Part shown: piece after piece, positions 60,973-64,000 of the stretch
How the letters are laid out: the number at the start of each line of letters is the position of its first letter
Numbering within the stretch: position 1 is the stretch's first letter
NCBI GenBank assembly: GCA_902604715.1
Contig: CACLAD010000003.1
Coordinates: 1-64,000 of the forward strand
Length of the DNA: 64,000 bases
Origin: an uncultured Bacteroidota bacterium
GTDB lineage: Bacteria > Bacteroidota > Bacteroidia > Flavobacteriales > Flavobacteriaceae
Reading direction: 5' to 3'
Program-made: the position numbers and the translations under genes
The notes under the pieces: model-generated
Told to the model about the DNA's origin: nothing
Databases searched by the model: none
Seen by the model: only the letters and a program-made list of their open reading frames with translations

Positions 60973-62442
60973 ATGTTAATCAGGTTAATAATATTATTAA
61001 TCATTTTTAATTCTAAATTAGTTTTTTCATTAAACAATAATGAAATAAACGGAAAATTTATTTATGATGTTGACATCGAAAAAAATGAATTATACGTATT
61101 TGATAATGAAATTTCATTAACAACTTATGATTTGAGTAACGATAGAGTAAAATCTAAGTACAAATTTGATGCATTTGTACCTGATTTTAATAATGCAACC
61201 TGGAATGGTTTTTATACAGGTGATTTCTCTTTATCAAAATCAGTTATGAATGGATTTATGGATAATCTGGTACTCAAGAAATCAGAAAATGAAAAATTCT
61301 ATATTTTTCATGATGGAGGAGGTCTTGTAATGAGCTTAAGTAATGGTAGACTCAAAAGATTGGATAACAGTTTTCCATTTATGAACAAGTTTTTGGGAGA
61401 TTTTATCCTTCATGATAAAAAAGTCTATCACTTTGGTGGATACGGATTATTTAGGACAAATAATGCCATGCTTAATTTTGATGAAAATAACACCAATCAG
61501 TGGGATGAAATTACTTTTCAAAATGAAATTCCTAATGAATTATCACTTGGCATCTCATCATTTAATTCTCTTTTGACAAAAGATAACTATTTTATTTTCG
61601 GAGGGAACAAATTTAATAATGGAAATAACTACAAAAATGAATCAATTTTGAAATTCAATTTTAAAAACTATTATTGGACAAAACTTGGAAATATTAATTT
61701 AGATCTTTCTAATGAATCCCTTATTCTTGGAAGCGGAAATTGGTTTTATGTTTTTGGAAAAGAGTTTTTCCATTTTATTGATATAGAAAAATCTTCAATT
61801 TACAAGTATAAATACAAACTAGGGTTTTCGCCAACAGACTTGAGTTCATTAGAATCATTTATCTCCTACAACAATACATTTGAAAATATCAACACTTTGG
61901 ACATTTCAGATGTTACACTAAATATTTTCAAAAACCATAACTCAAAATCAGAAACAGTAATTTTATCAAAATATAAGCTTGGTAATATAATTGATCTTGA
62001 TTCCATTTCAGAATTACCTCTTTTGAGATTTGAGCAATCAAGGAATCAGTTTTTTATACCAATGCTTATTGTTTTAATTATAATTATTATAAATCTTCTT
62101 TATGTTGGACTTAATAAAAAAACAGTATCTGAACCAAAAAAATTATTCTCCTTTGAAAATAATGAACTATTCTTCATGAGTATAAAAATTAATTTAGATA
62201 ATAATTCTTTGGAAATTATTAATATGCTGTTTAAAAACAATAGTATTACAAGTAATGAAATTGTTGCAAAACTTGTTGAAAATGGACTGTCTTATGACTA
62301 TGCATCAAAAGTTAAAAATAAAATTATCGAGTCCCTAAATGAAAAGTTTGAATTTATAACTTCATCATCTGAACCATTTATAAAGATTTCTAAAAGTTCT
62401 CAGGACAAAAGGATACAAATCTTAAGCCTAAATAATAAATAA
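60973..62442 (+). CDS. Signal peptide + Kelch/beta-propeller-like ectodomain + single TM + putative C-terminal winged-helix protein (candidate membrane-tethered regulator)
   Basis: Kelch-like VYHFGGYGLFRTNNAMLNFDENNTNQWDEI and YFIFGGNKFNN...ILKFNFKNYYWTKL; TM FIPMLIVLIIIIINLLYVGL; tail SLEIINMLFKNNSITSNEIVAKLVENGLSYDYASKVKNKIIESLNEKFEFI predicted helical/HTH-like. Confidence 0.65.
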   Translation: MLIRLIILLIIFNSKLVFSLNNNEINGKFIYDVDIEKNELYVFDNEISLTTYDLSNDRVKSKYKFDAFVPDFNNATWNGFYTGDFSLSKSVMNGFMDNLVLKKSENEKFYIFHDGGGLVMSLSNGRLKRLDNSFPFMNKFLGDFILHDKKVYHFGGYGLFRTNNAMLNFDENNTNQWDEITFQNEIPNELSLGISSFNSLLTKDNYFIFGGNKFNNGNNYKNESILKFNFKNYYWTKLGNINLDLSNESLILGSGNWFYVFGKEFFHFIDIEKSSIYKYKYKLGFSPTDLSSLESFISYNNTFENINTLDISDVTLNIFKNHNSKSETVILSKYKLGNIIDLDSISELPLLRFEQSRNQFFIPMLIVLIIIIINLLYVGLNKKTVSEPKKLFSFENNELFFMSIKINLDNNSLEIINMLFKNNSITSNEIVAKLVENGLSYDYASKVKNKIIESLNEKFEFITSSSEPFIKISKSSQDKRIQILSLNNK

Positions 62443-62445
62443 GTT

Positions 62446-63543
62446 TTATTTTTTCAGGATTTGTATTTTCTTATATTCAAAAAATAAATACCAAAATAAA
62501 CTGATAACAATATAAATTGTTGTTAGCTCTATAGAATTAAAATTTTGTTCGATTAAAAAAATCACAATACAATTAAACCAATTAATTGCAGTTAAAAAAA
62601 ATGAGGTTCTAAGATGTGACATCCCACTGTCCAGTAAGATGTGGTGCAGGTGATTTCTATCAGCAGCAAAAGGAGATATTTTTTTTGATATTCTAACTAG
62701 CATTACCCTAAGGGTGTCTAAAACAGGAATGGAAATCATTGATATTGCAATCACAGGAATATTTTCAAGCTTTATTGAAAATACATCAACTAAGTTTGAA
62801 GTTGAGGCACTTGTTATGTAAGTAATTAAATATGTTGCAAACCAAAAACCAATAAAGAGTGAACCGGCATCACCTACAAATAGTTTTTTACCTTTATGAA
62901 AGTTATATCTTATAAACATTGAGCTAGATCCAATTATAATAATAGCGACTGAAGTCAAAGTAAAAAATTCGTTTATATGATTAGTAAAAAGCATAGACGA
63001 GAAAAAAGAAATTGAAAAAATTGCTAAATAGCCATCAATTCCATCTGTTAAATTAATAGCATTCATTATCGATAAATAAACAAATGATGTAAAAATAAGG
63101 CCAGGAACAAAGCCAATATTATTTAACCCCAAGAACCCGTTTAAATTTTGAATTATCGGTAACGTCGAATTTGCATATAATAACATTAAAATCAAAAAAG
63201 TAAGTACTATATATTTATTAAAGGCAGAAATTTCAATAAAGTCATCAAAAAAACCTAGAATTGAGACTAAAATAGCTGTTGCAACAATTGGACTAAAATT
63301 TGAAAATTGAATAAAATCTAAATTATCTAAAATTAAGGCACTGACCATCATAACGGCAGCATAAACTACTCCACCACCCGTAAATACTGACCCTTTGTGT
63401 GCAGCTCTTGAGTTTACAGCCTTTATAAGATTATAACTCTTTGCGAACTGAATATATTTTCTAAAAATAAATCTTGACAGAAATACGGTTGCAACAAGTA
63501 ATCCTAAATAATAAACTAAAAAAAAAGGAAACTCTGAATTCAT
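62446..63543 (-). CDS. MraY/WecA-family undecaprenyl-phosphate glycosyl-1-phosphate transferase
   Basis: AHKGSVFTGGGVVYA, NAINLTDGIDGYLA, FVGDAGSLFIGFWFA, RNHLHHILLDSG. Confidence 0.93.
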   Translation of the reverse strand: MNSEFPFFLVYYLGLLVATVFLSRFIFRKYIQFAKSYNLIKAVNSRAAHKGSVFTGGGVVYAAVMMVSALILDNLDFIQFSNFSPIVATAILVSILGFFDDFIEISAFNKYIVLTFLILMLLYANSTLPIIQNLNGFLGLNNIGFVPGLIFTSFVYLSIMNAINLTDGIDGYLAIFSISFFSSMLFTNHINEFFTLTSVAIIIIGSSSMFIRYNFHKGKKLFVGDAGSLFIGFWFATYLITYITSASTSNLVDVFSIKLENIPVIAISMISIPVLDTLRVMLVRISKKISPFAADRNHLHHILLDSGMSHLRTSFFLTAINWFNCIVIFLIEQNFNSIELTTIYIVISLFWYLFFEYKKIQILKK

Positions 63544-63630
63544 AATTCAAATTTAATAATTTAAATAGTGTATATTATAATGTCCTTTAAATTCTTTAAT
63601 ATTTAAGATAATTATATAATAATTTAAAAT

Positions 63631-64000
63631 ATGATTTTTAATCTGTTTAAATCAAAACCAACTTTAAAAGAGCTCATTCCTGAGGGATTTGTTGATATTC
63701 ACTCTCATATTCTACCTGGAATTGATGACGGAGCTAAAAATATTGAGGATTCGATTAAATTAATTATGCAAATGAAGGAGCTAGGATTTGAAAAAATAAT
63801 TGGAACACCCCACACTTACCAAGGGTTATATAACAATTCTTCACAATCTATTAAAAAAGCTTATGTAAATTTAATGGATAATTTAAACAAAGAAATAAAC
63901 ATTGAATATGCGTCTGAATATTTGCTTGATAATAGTCTGATCAAGCGAGCACAGGATAAAGATATTCTTTGCTTAAAAGACAATTATGTTCTTGTAGAGA
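63631..64000 (+). CDS. CpsB/CapC-type PHP tyrosine-protein phosphatase, C-terminus beyond window
   Basis: Manual translation from ATG 63631: MIFNLFKSKPTLKELIPEGFVDIHSHILPGIDDGAKNIEDSIKLIMQMKELGFEKIIGTPHTYQG; open to the right edge, absent from ORF track. Confidence 0.88.
   Translation, partial: MIFNLFKSKPTLKELIPEGFVDIHSHILPGIDDGAKNIEDSIKLIMQMKELGFEKIIGTPHTYQGLYNNSSQSIKKAYVNLMDNLNKEINIEYASEYLLDNSLIKRAQDKDILCLKDNYVLVE

Noticed and set aside
1-64000. CRISPR arrays, insertion sequences, prophage or defence islands
   Set aside because: No repeat-spacer pattern, transposase, integrase or recognisable defence gene in any reading frame I examined

Overview
This is a gene-dense, AT-rich chromosomal window from a member of the Bacteroidota, most likely a marine Flavobacteriaceae-type genome. 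The assignment rests on TAnnTTTG promoter elements, type IX secretion (T9SS) cargo and machinery, a PorT-like protein, Na+-NQR, and flavobacterial versions of AccD and SigA. I support about 60 CDS. Most are housekeeping: yaaA, rluD, ddl, coaD, pyrE, birA, rsfS, ftsH, cdsA, psd, valS, murB, lipA, lpxK, msrA, tatA, pepE, gpmI, map, apbE plus nqrA-F, apaG, pruA, rsmG, trkA/H, fbaA, accD, rpsO, pnp, sigA, rpe, wecA-like. There is one T9SS/extracytoplasmic-thiol cluster at about 38.7-48.3 kb. Two CDS run off the window edges and are missing from the ORF track: a secreted surface protein at 1-1603 (-) and a CpsB/CapC-type PHP phosphatase from 63631 (+). I see no tRNA, rRNA, CRISPR array, prophage or insertion sequence. 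The best candidates for something undescribed are: (1) a membrane-anchored protein at 60973-62442 with a Kelch-like ectodomain, one TM helix and a putative winged-helix, sitting beside polysaccharide genes; its promoter carries two dyad motifs (ATATCCGACAT) 21 bp apart, and a related dyad (ATGTCCGGCAT) lies upstream of the surface protein at the left edge; (2) an Nramp-fold transporter lacking the DPGN and MPH metal-site motifs, translationally overlapped with a small Cys-rich membrane protein; (3) tight packing of all 12 convergent gene pairs (-14 to +5 bp), with a terminator-like hairpin encoded inside the opposing rsmG gene.
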